Source of the DNA: a virus
Reading direction: 5' to 3' (one strand)
Length of the DNA: 52,793 nt
IMG/VR virus record: IMGVR_UViG_3300032294_002470
Span: 1-52,793 of that record
Below, piece after piece: positions 38,258 to 47,474 of this stretch (within the stretch, counting starts at the first letter, position 1; every line of letters starts with the position of its first letter). A program made the translations under genes and the position numbers. Below the pieces are notes generated by a model. It did no database searches. It was not told where the DNA came from and saw only the letters and a program-made list of their open reading frames with translations.

Positions 38258-39420
38258 TAGGATTTAGGTAGCTTGACTCCTGGAATTCCCATCAACTGAT
38301 TGCTTAATGCCCTAATCATTTGAACATGATTTGAAAATTTAACGGTTTCAAACCAGAAAGGAGTTTTAGTCTTTGAATTTAGAACAATTTGATAATCGCT
38401 TAGTCCTGCATATTTCTGTAGAGTCTGAGGATTGAACGCAACTGGCTTTGCAACCAAGTTTCCGCCTTCCTGACGAATCATCATTGGCGAAGTAAGCCCT
38501 ACCATGTTTACCCAACGACCCGCTCTTTCAACTTCTCTGGCCCAATCAATATAGAACACAAAAAGACGACGACCTCCCTCAACATCAGGGCCCATCACAA
38601 CGACGGTGTTACCCTTACCGAATGAAACGGACTCGTCTACTACATCAGCTTCAGTTGAGAATTTAGAATCAAGCGCGCCGGCTGGTTCTGAATAAATGTG
38701 AGAGTAAGCTTGCGATTTTAGATCAATTAATTTTCCGATCCAACCTTCATTACGTAATCTCTTAAAAACTAGATTTTCAACAGAGAACTCTCCGCCCTTG
38801 TGTGCAAGCTGTTCGTCTCTTGATCTTGAGATCTTCTTTTTTAGAACAGATGCTCGTTCCATAATATCTTTAGCTTCTTCAGGCCCAGCTCCTTGAATCT
38901 CTTCCATCATTTGCTTGATTGCATAAATGTAGTGGTCTGATTTTACCTGAACGTCTTTTGGATCGACAGTTGGTTGACTGTATTCCGGTTTTCTAAGCCA
39001 TTCACCTTTTAATAGAGAATAAAGGCCAGACGCCAAGTGTAACTGATTTATGTCTTGTGCATAGAGTTCAACATCATATCCTCCAATATTTACTGGATGT
39101 CTTTGATTCCAAACTGTCTTTAAACCTTCCATTGCAATCTTTACTAGTTCGACGTCCGGGTTTATCTTGGAAAGATCCATGATGACATGTACGTCAAAAT
39201 CAGAGTACTTGGTCCAGTTATAGTTGGCTAGGGATCCAGTAAGTTGAATGTCCTCAATTGGAGAACTAACTTTTAGGTCCTCGTAGAAATCATGAGCGAT
39301 CTGCAGAAGCTTGGTTCTGAGCTCAGGGTTAATTTCTTCTCCATCCCAGACCATTGGATTCAATTGATCTTGATAGAATTGACCCTCATTTATGAATTCG
39401 GTAAATTTAAAAAGTTTCAT
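38257..39420 (-). CDS. Capsid-targeted nucleotidyltransferase-domain protein, 387 aa
   Basis: The leader MKLFKFTEFINEG is a clear tag. Residues 59-82 (LTGSLANYNWTKYSDFDVHV) carry the G-S-x(n)-D-x-D signature of the Pol-beta nucleotidyltransferase fold. The C-terminal 200 residues are not recognised. It could nucleotidylate a host protein or RNA early in infection, by analogy to the T4 head-borne Alt enzyme; the target is unknown. A late-type promoter is 5 nt upstream. Confidence 0.78.
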   Translation of the reverse strand: MKLFKFTEFINEGQFYQDQLNPMVWDGEEINPELRTKLLQIAHDFYEDLKVSSPIEDIQLTGSLANYNWTKYSDFDVHVIMDLSKINPDVELVKIAMEGLKTVWNQRHPVNIGGYDVELYAQDINQLHLASGLYSLLKGEWLRKPEYSQPTVDPKDVQVKSDHYIYAIKQMMEEIQGAGPEEAKDIMERASVLKKKISRSRDEQLAHKGGEFSVENLVFKRLRNEGWIGKLIDLKSQAYSHIYSEPAGALDSKFSTEADVVDESVSFGKGNTVVVMGPDVEGGRRLFVFYIDWAREVERAGRWVNMVGLTSPMMIRQEGGNLVAKPVAFNPQTLQKYAGLSDYQIVLNSKTKTPFWFETVKFSNHVQMIRALSNQLMGIPGVKLPKS

Positions 39421-39425
39421 CAGGA

Positions 39426-39434
39426 TTATTTATC
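39426..39434 (-). promoter_or_regulatory. Late-type promoter box
   Basis: GATAAATAA on the minus strand, 5 nt before the ATG of the nucleotidyltransferase-domain gene, so the message would be almost leaderless. Confidence 0.6.
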
Positions 39435-40320
39435 TAACGTCACTAAGCTTCAAATATTCCTTGATTAGGTACTCGGTTGAGAAGTAAGGTTTATTTTCAG
39501 AATCCAACCTCTCCAGGACGTAGGGGCTTACGTATTTTGCCCATAGTTCCGGATCGTAATTGTTTTTAGTGTTAGATAAAAATTCGTAGAACCTGTTATA
39601 GAACGGATCAATTACTGACTGGCCGCAGCGATTCAAGGGTTTTGCTGAAACATCAGTAGATGCGATCTTGTGATTGTCAAAATTAGACGGATTATTAATA
39701 TCACCTGACTGCTTGTGACCTGCCATGTCTGAAGGATCTGACCAGTTAAAACAGTAAGACGGAACGTAATGGGTAAAATGTTCGTCCAAGTGTTTCTCAT
39801 CCCTAAGCTTGGTGTACCAGCTTAAACCTTCATAACCTGTCATATCATCTCTAAAACCGATTTCTCTAATACGATTCATCTTTACGATTACTGATGCTTC
39901 TAGAGTATTTCGAGTAAGTTCAATCTTGTGAGGAGTCGCAAAGATACTTCTTTCAGGCTTCCATGCATCCTTGCCGTTTGCAGAGATTCCATCAACCGCT
40001 TGGCGAATATGCCAAGGCAAGTAAGCGTCATCGTCATCCGCTAACATGAAGTACTCTCCAGTTGCATGAGTTACTGCATCTCTACAAATGGCTCCACGAT
40101 TAGTGTAAGATTTGCCAGTTACATAATCTGTATCATTATTGAAAAGCTTTATGTTTAAATTAACTAGATCAGGATCAAGGCTCAACGGATTCTCAACATC
40201 AGTGTTGAAGATAATTAATTCTTTATGTGGGTAATCTTGTTGAATGAATTGTTCTATAATTCGCTCAACGCATCTGTATCTGCGATATGTGGTGCAAATG
40301 AAACTTACTTTGTTAGTCAT
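39430..40320 (-). CDS. Family 2 glycosyltransferase, 296 aa
   Basis: VSFICTTYRRYRCVERIIEQ is the GT-A start and YFMLADDDDAYLPW the D-x-D metal site. The acceptor and sugar are unknown. It is coupled to the upstream glycosyltransferase/methyltransferase gene (8 nt overlap). Together with gmd and fcl it suggests phage-made glycans. Confidence 0.85.
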   Translation of the reverse strand: MTNKVSFICTTYRRYRCVERIIEQFIQQDYPHKELIIFNTDVENPLSLDPDLVNLNIKLFNNDTDYVTGKSYTNRGAICRDAVTHATGEYFMLADDDDAYLPWHIRQAVDGISANGKDAWKPERSIFATPHKIELTRNTLEASVIVKMNRIREIGFRDDMTGYEGLSWYTKLRDEKHLDEHFTHYVPSYCFNWSDPSDMAGHKQSGDINNPSNFDNHKIASTDVSAKPLNRCGQSVIDPFYNRFYEFLSNTKNNYDPELWAKYVSPYVLERLDSENKPYFSTEYLIKEYLKLSDVR

Positions 40321-41695
40321 GGAGTTTTCTTTTTAAAGTGAAGGTTAAAATATTTTTATCGCTATCGACTGGAACACGTATTGAATCTTCGAGATTACAA
40401 AAGTTAATCACTTCATAACCAATTGTTTTCGCGAAGTTAAAAATGCTAGATTCATCAAAAAACCAAAGATGTTCATTAGGTCGACGGTGTTTCCATTTAT
40501 TGAACCATTCACTCGAATGATAATGACACCAAGGTAGAGAGACTACAATGTATTCGGCTTGACAATTCTTCAGAATGTACGGATCTTCCATGTGTTCAAG
40601 GACGTCAAATAGGGTTAAGACTTCAACCTTATTAGAAACCCAATCTTCAACAAATGTTGCACTTTTTGGAATAGGATATCCGGTTACGTCATACCCATAA
40701 CATGAGTTAATGGCATTTGAGCAAGTAGATAAGAAGGATCCGTTTCCATAACCGACGTCCATTATAGAGTCAGGAATCTTTCCTATTGAACCGATCACAT
40801 AACCTAATCTTAAGTTACTCATTAAATCATTTAGAATGCCGTACGTATTGTATCGGGCATTCACGTACTCAGTATCGTAAGTAATCAAATTTCTTTCAAT
40901 TTGATAGATTAGTCCATCTGAATTTTTATTGTAATTAGGAAGCATGCGTTCTTTTTCAAAATTATAGAATCTCATCTCACTATTATCTGAGTTAATGTAA
41001 AATGGCGCTGTGAATAAACTCGGCCATGAACCGTGCATTCCGTCATTGTAGTAATATGCAAGCTTTCGATTTGGATTATCAAGTACGCTTGCGAGTAGAG
41101 ATAAGCCGGTTGCACCACCAATGAAGTATTCGCAAGTTAAAATGTGTTCCAAGTTCTCAGAAAAATCAGTGCTTACTGTGAAAGCTTTCAGGTCTATGTT
41201 AGCAGGCAGTTTTTTAATGCATAGTATTCTAGAGTAGTCAGAGTATTCAGCCTTAGAGTATTCATCAATTATTCCTTGAAGAACCGACTGTGGCCAATTT
41301 CGCTGAGGATCGTATTCTGCATCAACTAATGGGAATAGACATAACTTTCTTTCAGTATTTTCTGGATTTGAAATCCTTATCCATTCTCCTTCTCTTTTTC
41401 GATAGTCCCATAAATTTCCGTAAGGCACAAGACTTATCTCACCTGGAGATTCATCAAAATAATCAGTTCTAGACATTACGAACTCTAAAAAAAGTCTAAC
41501 GTAATCTCTCTTTTGGATTGAAGATTCAGCTAAATGAAATTTGATTACGCAATTCAGATTCTTTCTTCTAATATCACAAACTACATTCAAAACGGAAATT
41601 AAGTCTCCCATTTTAAATCCTCCTTGAAAGGTAGTCTCGTCAATATTTACAGTCAAATCAGGTCCAGAATAGGACCATAGGTCGAATACGTGCAT
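40313..41695 (-). CDS. Glycosyltransferase-like plus SAM methyltransferase fusion, 460 aa
   Basis: Residues 1-275 resemble a GT-B/ADP-heptose-type domain (YFIGGATGLSLLASVLDNP). Residues about 300-450 are a class I methyltransferase: SIMDVGYGNGSFLS is motif I, LTLFDVLEHMEDP motif III, and RRPNEHLWFFDESS is typical of sugar methyltransferases. It may add and then O-methylate a sugar. A late-type box is 5 nt before the ATG. Confidence 0.75.
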   Translation of the reverse strand: MHVFDLWSYSGPDLTVNIDETTFQGGFKMGDLISVLNVVCDIRRKNLNCVIKFHLAESSIQKRDYVRLFLEFVMSRTDYFDESPGEISLVPYGNLWDYRKREGEWIRISNPENTERKLCLFPLVDAEYDPQRNWPQSVLQGIIDEYSKAEYSDYSRILCIKKLPANIDLKAFTVSTDFSENLEHILTCEYFIGGATGLSLLASVLDNPNRKLAYYYNDGMHGSWPSLFTAPFYINSDNSEMRFYNFEKERMLPNYNKNSDGLIYQIERNLITYDTEYVNARYNTYGILNDLMSNLRLGYVIGSIGKIPDSIMDVGYGNGSFLSTCSNAINSCYGYDVTGYPIPKSATFVEDWVSNKVEVLTLFDVLEHMEDPYILKNCQAEYIVVSLPWCHYHSSEWFNKWKHRRPNEHLWFFDESSIFNFAKTIGYEVINFCNLEDSIRVPVDSDKNILTFTLKRKLHD

Positions 41696-41700
41696 TTGAA

Positions 41701-41709
41701 TTATTTATC
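41701..41709 (-). promoter_or_regulatory. Late-type promoter box
   Basis: GATAAATAA on the minus strand, exactly 5 nt upstream of the fusion gene start, the same spacing as at 39426 and 51217. Confidence 0.6.
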
Positions 41710-41914
41710 TTGTCCAGTAAACTTCACCGTCCACTAGGGTCTTAACGATGGTCTCATCCTTCATAATAGAATTGATGTAGGCCTTTGGATTCTTTACGTT
41801 GTTGTAAACTCTTTGAGTTCCATTTGAATAAACGACGGTCACTGAGTATCCGCCGGGTCTAAGACTTAGTTCATTGGTTCTAAATCTTTCGTGTACGATT
41901 ATTGTTTTTGACAT
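41705..41914 (-). CDS. Hypothetical protein, 69 aa
   Basis: A small beta-rich protein (MSKTIIVHERFRTNE...) with YSVTVVYSNGTQRVY. No family is assigned. It lies 5 nt after the membrane protein gene. Confidence 0.6.
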   Translation of the reverse strand: MSKTIIVHERFRTNELSLRPGGYSVTVVYSNGTQRVYNNVKNPKAYINSIMKDETIVKTLVDGEVYWTR

Positions 41915-41919
41915 ATTTC

Positions 41920-42126
41920 TTATTTTCCAGTTAATAAATTTCGAATCATTCCCAATATCATTATGAAAACGGTTATCGGCCAGGTTAGGACGACAACTAC
42001 TCTAGCGATTAGAGTTTTAGGGATCTGACGATTTGCTTGTTTAGATTCAGTGTACTCAATGAATGCTCCCCAAATGAGGCCAAGTATTAAGTATGTTGCT
42101 AGATCGTGTAATAACTTAGTTTGCAT
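41920..42126 (-). CDS. Two-TM membrane protein, 68 aa
   Basis: Hydrophobic segments at about residues 9-24 and 41-62 with a basic region between them. It overlaps the gene upstream by 11 nt. The role is unknown. Confidence 0.6.
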   Translation of the reverse strand: MQTKLLHDLATYLILGLIWGAFIEYTESKQANRQIPKTLIARVVVVLTWPITVFIMILGMIRNLLTGK

Positions 42127-42718
42127 ATAAAATTGTTGGATTATCTTTGTGAACGTCTATTTTTGGATATAGGTTTTTAAATTTCTTAAGATTAAAGGGT
42201 CGGCAGATCAAGTGAATTCCATTCTTGCTATTGACGGTCCACACAGTATCGTCTCTATCGGTTTCAGCGATTAGAGTTTGCACTGAGTGGATTACTTCAT
42301 TGATTGCCTGATCGAGATCTCCTTCAAGATCCTTGTAGTCAATATCAATTATCCAGGTCTTATCGGGATCGGAATGATGGGTGTCAGCGGCTGAGTCAAA
42401 TGCTTTTCGTACCGCTCGGTAATTACCGTCCTCTATGTAACCTGCGATCATCTTCAAGGCTTTAAGTGAGGTCTTACGATAGCTTCGACGATTGAGTCTG
42501 AAATAGGCTCTAGCATTATTATCTTGACACTGTTTGATTATATCAGGTAAAAGCGTATCAAAATGATCTAATGACTTGACACAGTAATTCGCAAGAACAA
42601 TCATGTCCTTGGCCATGTCAGGATTATCCTTACGTCTCTTAAAGATCTGTAAAAAGTAAAAAGTATCTTCAGAATCAAATTGTAGCATTGATCTGATCTG
42701 CTCAGTATTATTGACCAT
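42116..42718 (-). CDS. Hypothetical protein, possible primase-like fold, 200 aa
   Basis: TWIIDIDYKDLEGD and VWTVNSKNGIHLICRPFN resemble the acidic strand and G-x-H-x-I strand of archaeo-eukaryotic primase-like proteins in phages. The catalytic set is incomplete, so this may be an inactive relative. An early-type promoter lies just upstream. Confidence 0.6.
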   Translation of the reverse strand: MVNNTEQIRSMLQFDSEDTFYFLQIFKRRKDNPDMAKDMIVLANYCVKSLDHFDTLLPDIIKQCQDNNARAYFRLNRRSYRKTSLKALKMIAGYIEDGNYRAVRKAFDSAADTHHSDPDKTWIIDIDYKDLEGDLDQAINEVIHSVQTLIAETDRDDTVWTVNSKNGIHLICRPFNLKKFKNLYPKIDVHKDNPTILYAN

Positions 42719-42724
42719 ACTGGC

Positions 42725-42734
42725 TTATTATACT
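42725..42734 (-). promoter_or_regulatory. Early-type promoter box
   Basis: AGTATAATAA on the minus strand, 6 nt upstream of the primase-like gene. Confidence 0.55.
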
Positions 42735-42751
42735 AAATATTGGGCAAAAGG

Positions 42752-44224
42752 TTATTGCTTTGAAATCATGGTTAGGATCTGATCCTTAACTGCAAGGATT
42801 GCCTCAATCTTACGTTTAGTATTTGCCTGTCTTTCGAAAGTACCAGCAGCAATTGCAGTCTCCATCAACTTGAAACCTCTTGCTGTCTTGGCCAAGATTG
42901 CTTCATTATCCTCTTGGGAAATGGCTGAACCTGCGATTAATTTATTGTAGAGCTTAGCAGCAAATGTCGATACAACACCGTACTGTTTGAATGCATCAAT
43001 AACGTCCTGCATCTTGATTAGCTGACCCATTTCCTGATCAACCACATTAACGATTTCTTGTTCAGCATAGCTTGACATTGTTTGATCGACTATTTGTAAG
43101 CTATGACCGGCTGTCATGATCTTGTCTACAATAGCTTTACCAGTTTTAGCAGAGGCTCCTTCGTCTAATACCTGTTTAACTGCGCATTCAGCAGAAAGAG
43201 GTTTAACGATTGAATCTACGACATCTGTCGGATATCCCAATTTGGTGAAGTGTTCTGCTGGGTCTTCTGATTTCTTGATACTATAATCGTTAATGTCATG
43301 TGAGGTTCTAACCTTACCGTTGTAGTAAATTGTTGTACCAACAATGTGTAAAGGATCCGTACTAGGAACTCCGAAATCAAAGATGTTTATTTGTACTGCA
43401 CCGGTCGCGTACTGTTTCCATGCCCATGTGTTAATACACCAATTCGCAGCAGAACATAGAGCCTTTTGCGCAGCTTCGGTTCTGATTGACATTACTACGT
43501 AACGCTCATCATCGTATAATACATTAACAGCCGGTGCAAGATCTTCAGCCTGTGCAGCCAACTTCGGTGCACCTTCTGTGTTTTGAGCATCAGCGAAATT
43601 ACGAGCATAGGCAATGAAATCTGAGATTGGTTTGCCTAAAAAGCGATTGACCTTTTTCATTAATCGCTTTTGAATTTCCGGATCCTGATCCGCAAGAGTA
43701 GCTCCAATTCTTAATAGTTCCTGTTGCTCTTCAGGACTCGCCTCTCTAGCTTTAGTTCTTATAACTCCAGGCAATTTATCAATGATCCACTTGCCCTTTC
43801 TACGAAACTTGATTTGTGCGAATTGGTCCATTAGTGCCTCAAAACCTGAAATCCATGAAGCCTGATCGGGATTACCTTTCGAATATGCCTCAATCGTATG
43901 AGGTAATGAGCTGATGAATTCGCGATTCGATTCAATCTCAGTCAATAGGAGTTGTAATTGTTGAATTGATATTCTTTGGAGAAACACGAAATTAACGAAA
44001 GATCCAGCATATCCTCTGTACTTTTCACCAAGTAGAGCAAGAATCTCCTTGTACTTTGGATCACTTAGAGCCTGGGTCTGTTCTTCAGGAGAAAGCTCTT
44101 GAACTGGCTTACGTAAACGATCAGCAAGTCTTTTTAGCATGAATGACTTTGCAGCCTGCATGTTTTCATCGATCATCTGATCTTCGCCGGTCATCCAACT
44201 TTCAAATATCTTTAGGTACTTCAT
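42752..44224 (-). CDS. Capsid-targeted protein with CxxxxWC domain, 490 aa
   Basis: The leader MKYLKIFESWMTGED matches the tag. Residues about 255-310 hold ALCSAANWCINTWAWKQY ... INIFDFG. A C/S-x(n)-W-C-x(n)-Y-x(n)-G pattern recurs in head-associated proteins of T4-like phages as I recall it. Flanking regions are helical. A Cys-based enzyme is possible but not shown. Confidence 0.7.
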   Translation of the reverse strand: MKYLKIFESWMTGEDQMIDENMQAAKSFMLKRLADRLRKPVQELSPEEQTQALSDPKYKEILALLGEKYRGYAGSFVNFVFLQRISIQQLQLLLTEIESNREFISSLPHTIEAYSKGNPDQASWISGFEALMDQFAQIKFRRKGKWIIDKLPGVIRTKAREASPEEQQELLRIGATLADQDPEIQKRLMKKVNRFLGKPISDFIAYARNFADAQNTEGAPKLAAQAEDLAPAVNVLYDDERYVVMSIRTEAAQKALCSAANWCINTWAWKQYATGAVQINIFDFGVPSTDPLHIVGTTIYYNGKVRTSHDINDYSIKKSEDPAEHFTKLGYPTDVVDSIVKPLSAECAVKQVLDEGASAKTGKAIVDKIMTAGHSLQIVDQTMSSYAEQEIVNVVDQEMGQLIKMQDVIDAFKQYGVVSTFAAKLYNKLIAGSAISQEDNEAILAKTARGFKLMETAIAAGTFERQANTKRKIEAILAVKDQILTMISKQ

Positions 44225-44258
44225 TTTATTAAATTTTATATTTTATGTTAAGCTTCGG

Positions 44259-45134
44259 TTAGCTATATCCGCATCGATTGTGAATAATTAATCTTGGATC
44301 GTTTAATAAGATCGGTTGAAGTTCTCCATCAAGCGGACGATACGAGCATATGGTCAGATTTACCGCCTTATTGGTGGTTAACCATGTCTTTAGTGCTTTT
44401 GTTGCAGGTTTGATCTCTGCAAGGTTCCATCCAATCAAAGAGTGAATATCTTCTGTCCATTTTCGGATTTGCGAATCAGCTGTATTTGGCATTTTCGTCT
44501 TAATGAATTCTGCAATAACTCTTTCAAATTCAGCAATTGCCTCTTGTTTTGAAAGATTTGATTGCACTGTACGCTTTGTTGAAAAGTCAGCAGTCGTAAA
44601 ATCGACAGACTCAGCTGTCCATGCCATTGCCTGTTTAAAGAAATCTACCTCTGATAAATTTCCGTCAAATTTCTTGATTACCATGTCCATGTCTCTCATT
44701 CTAGTCTTAGGCACAAGTCTTCGTACTACATTCATACTGCCGAAGAAACCTATCGCAAAGTCGGCCTTGATATTTCTATCAACATCCCTTGAAAAGACTA
44801 GTGTGTGATTGAGTAGTTGAGTGAATGATGATGATAGAACAACACCATTCTCAATTAGAGCGGAGTATTCCGGAGAATCAATAACTTCAATTAGCCATCC
44901 GAATTCAGGTTTCTTTCTAAGATCTTCGAACCATTCGTCTGAATAAACTTGGTGTTGCGAGTTGGTCTTTAATATTCTTTTTGCCTGGATAGCAATCTGA
45001 CGTTTAATAAGAGATACGCGTTCGGCATACTCTGCCGGATCAATGATTCCCATTGACCTTAATTCCTCAAGGTCTTTTAATTCTTGAATACGTGGATCAA
45101 CTGAATGTTCTTCAAATAGTTTAATATATTTCAA
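44259..45134 (-). CDS. Capsid-targeted protein, TTG start, 291 aa
   Basis: The leader reads MKYIKLFEEHSVD if the TTG at 45134 is the start; no ATG is available in the tag. The tag itself supports this start. The body is helical with DFAIGFFGSMNVVRRL. No enzyme motif is recognised. It follows the 45144-46025 gene by 9 nt. Confidence 0.7.
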   Translation of the reverse strand: MKYIKLFEEHSVDPRIQELKDLEELRSMGIIDPAEYAERVSLIKRQIAIQAKRILKTNSQHQVYSDEWFEDLRKKPEFGWLIEVIDSPEYSALIENGVVLSSSFTQLLNHTLVFSRDVDRNIKADFAIGFFGSMNVVRRLVPKTRMRDMDMVIKKFDGNLSEVDFFKQAMAWTAESVDFTTADFSTKRTVQSNLSKQEAIAEFERVIAEFIKTKMPNTADSQIRKWTEDIHSLIGWNLAEIKPATKALKTWLTTNKAVNLTICSYRPLDGELQPILLNDPRLIIHNRCGYS

Positions 45135-45143
45135 AATTAATTA

Positions 45144-46025
45144 TTATTTTGTAGCAGCAGTGCCAGCCGAACCTGATGTTCCAGCAGAACCAACATTAAG
45201 GGCTGCACCGAACTGAGGTTTATAATTTTTTAGTAAAGAGTCTAATTGTAAAGCTTTGTCTTGGGCCTGCTTTTGTAAATTTGGATCTTGGGTTGCTCTA
45301 TATTCAGATTGAGCTTGGACTAATTTTGCAGTTAGAGCAGCTTTAACCTTAGGCTCTATTTCCTTTTCTTTAGCGTCCTTGTCGGCTGGAGTAGCAGCAG
45401 AGGCCTGAGCATCAAGTAGAGCCTTGATTGTAGCATCTTGGCCAGCAGCGGCTTGCAAGGCTGGATCGTTTATCATTCGTAAGTAAGCAGCGACCTGTTG
45501 TACACCAGCCGCTTGCATTGCTTTATCAAAACCAGCAGAAGCGGTTCCGAACATTTTATCAGCAGCATTGCTAGCTGAACCCGAAGTCCCAGCTTTCCCA
45601 GCTGAACCGGCTGAGCCAGTAGAATTGACTCCATCTAAAATATCAGAGATTGCATCGATCTTTGCAACCCCGTCCTGTTCGGTTACTTTGAATCCGTATC
45701 GAGCTGAAAACGCATAGTCTGGCTCTCCGTTAGGTAATGCAGGTAGTTTCCCAGACTGCTCAACTAATGCAATTCCGCCGATAGCTTTTAATTTAGAATT
45801 GACCGCATTATCCGAGATTGTTAACATTGCAACTATATTACTGCCTAAATCTTTAACTTTTGCAGCATCAGTTACTGCCATCATTTTGCCAAGTTTTTTA
45901 TTAGACAATTTGAAGATTTTTAAATAATCAGTCCATTTAACTTTGCCCGTATCTGCGAAAGTTGTCATTGGATCATTGGCTCCTTCTCTAATGAACGATT
46001 CAAATAATTTTATGTATTTTGGCAT
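45144..46025 (-). CDS. Capsid-targeted protein with Gly/Ser/Ala collagen-like linkers, 293 aa
   Basis: Leader MPKYIKLFESFIREG. The middle (GSAGSAGKAGTSGSASNA) and the C terminus (GSAGTSGSAGTAATK) are low-complexity Gly-Ser-Ala repeats around an Ala-rich helical domain. The N-terminal globular part (residues 20-130) is unrecognised. A late-type promoter is 23 nt upstream. Confidence 0.7.
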   Translation of the reverse strand: MPKYIKLFESFIREGANDPMTTFADTGKVKWTDYLKIFKLSNKKLGKMMAVTDAAKVKDLGSNIVAMLTISDNAVNSKLKAIGGIALVEQSGKLPALPNGEPDYAFSARYGFKVTEQDGVAKIDAISDILDGVNSTGSAGSAGKAGTSGSASNAADKMFGTASAGFDKAMQAAGVQQVAAYLRMINDPALQAAAGQDATIKALLDAQASAATPADKDAKEKEIEPKVKAALTAKLVQAQSEYRATQDPNLQKQAQDKALQLDSLLKNYKPQFGAALNVGSAGTSGSAGTAATK

Positions 46026-46048
46026 TTATTGAGTAATTTATTTCAGGT

Positions 46049-46057
46049 TTATTTATT
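46049..46057 (-). promoter_or_regulatory. Late-type promoter box
   Basis: AATAAATAA on the minus strand, upstream of the Gly/Ser/Ala-rich capsid-targeted gene. Confidence 0.6.
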
Positions 46058-46077
46058 TTAGCCGAACGCTCTAAGAA

Positions 46078-46623
46078 TTATCGAAGCTCAGTCCTAGATA
46101 ACTTTTTTCTTAATTTGACCTTGGCATCATGAACGTTTGACTTGACAGCACCGACTGTTGTACCCATGTGAACTGCTGCTTTATCGTAAGACAGTTCCTC
46201 GTACACAACCAATTTAAAAGCAAGTCTTTGACGAGCTGGTAACCTATCCACGAGATCTCCGATTAGGCTCAATGCTCTATGGTCCGAATAGTGATCCTTA
46301 GCTGCAGCCTCGTAATTTTCAATGTCTTGACAGTTTTTTACCTTGTCCTTAACTAATCTAATCCAGTCAATGGTTTCATTACGAACTACTTGTGCAAGCC
46401 ATGCAGCAAATGGGCCGGTGCCTTTCCACTTATCCAAGTTCATAATTACCTTTGACAGCCCCTGACCGACTGCTTGATCAAGATCATCTTTCTCAGTTAA
46501 GTATTTCCTAGCACTTTTATAGGCAAGAGGTTTCCAAGTATTCCATAATTCAGATAGCGCACGTTCATCACCGGCGCGAGCAGCATCGACCATGGGGTCC
46601 ATGTAGCGCGTATTTAGATCCAT
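46078..46623 (-). CDS. Sigma-70 family (ECF-like) sigma factor, 181 aa
   Basis: Region 2 is seen in YKSARKYLTEKDDLDQAVGQ and FAAWLAQVVRNETIDWIR. Region 4 is LPARQRLAFKLVVYEELSYDKAA with the helix-turn-helix MGTTVGAVKSNVHDAKVKL. Size and layout fit ECF-type factors and T4 gp55. It is the obvious candidate to read the AATAAATAA late boxes. An early-type promoter lies upstream, which suits a regulator made before late genes. Confidence 0.88.
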   Translation of the reverse strand: MDLNTRYMDPMVDAARAGDERALSELWNTWKPLAYKSARKYLTEKDDLDQAVGQGLSKVIMNLDKWKGTGPFAAWLAQVVRNETIDWIRLVKDKVKNCQDIENYEAAAKDHYSDHRALSLIGDLVDRLPARQRLAFKLVVYEELSYDKAAVHMGTTVGAVKSNVHDAKVKLRKKLSRTELR

Positions 46624-46631
46624 AAGTAGGA

Positions 46632-46641
46632 TTAATATACT
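46632..46641 (-). promoter_or_regulatory. Early-type promoter box
   Basis: AGTATATTAA on the minus strand, 8 nt upstream of the sigma factor gene. Confidence 0.55.
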
Positions 46642-46649
46642 AAAATAAG

Positions 46650-47474
46650 TTAAGCAGATTTAATGATGTCAGCTAGAGTTTGTGCTCTATTGCCTACTTG
46701 CTTTGCCCAAGCAGATCTTAGCATTTCTTCAGATGCTGCATCAAAGTTTTTTCGATTGATGTGAGTTAAAAAGTTCTTGAACTCCGAAAGTCCCTTTTTA
46801 CCTAGATTGAAAACCATTTCAGTTAGGACTCCCTGAACCTGAGAAGGCAGAGCTTGCATGTTCGGAACCAATTCCTGCGCATTGGCCTTGGCTTGAGTAA
46901 GATCAGTAAAGAGCAGAGCATTTATCTGATCTTGGGTTAATGCGGATATACCAGCCTTAACCTTTTCAGGATTAGCTCCTACCTTTTTTAATTGAGCAGT
47001 CGCATCTTCACGATTAAGATTAAAACCGACTCCGATGGTTGGGATCTTTCTTGAATCCAAGTACTTGAAAGGTTTTAATCCCTCATGTCTTATAACCCGG
47101 TCCTTGATTGAAGCAATAACTGGATCGGTTGGAGGCGGCGGTGCTTTGAATGAACTGATGTACTGTTCAGCCTTAATGTTCTTGATGTGGGTCATTATTT
47201 GGTTCTTATAGCTAGCATCTAGAATTCCAAGTTCTCCATTGATTGCATCTCCGACGCTTGGATACGCCCATGCTTTTTTAGGATCAGCATGACCGGCCTT
47301 TAAGGCTTGATTGATTTTAACTAATGAAGCTGCATCTGGAATTGATCGAATTGCGGAAGTCAGAGCCTCCTCGTCCGTACCCATACCAGCTGAAGCTGCC
47401 TGAATCTGTGCAGCGATTTGATCTGCAGTTAAGGCCTCATTTATTCAGCTTTCAAATAGTTTTAAGTGTTTCAT
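46650..47474 (-). pseudogene. T4-type GH24 lysozyme whose capsid tag is cut by TGA
   Basis: From 47474 the frame reads MKHLKLFES, then TGA (47445-47447), then INEALTADQI and on into the lysozyme. The stop falls where a relative has Trp (MKYLKIFESW at 44224). The enzyme is intact after the stop: RHEGLKPFKYLDSRKIPTIG gives the T4 lysozyme triad spacing (Glu, Asp+9, Thr+6). An internal ATG at 47384 would give a 244-aa untagged enzyme. TGA is a stop elsewhere here, so this is a nonsense change, or readthrough. Confidence 0.75.
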
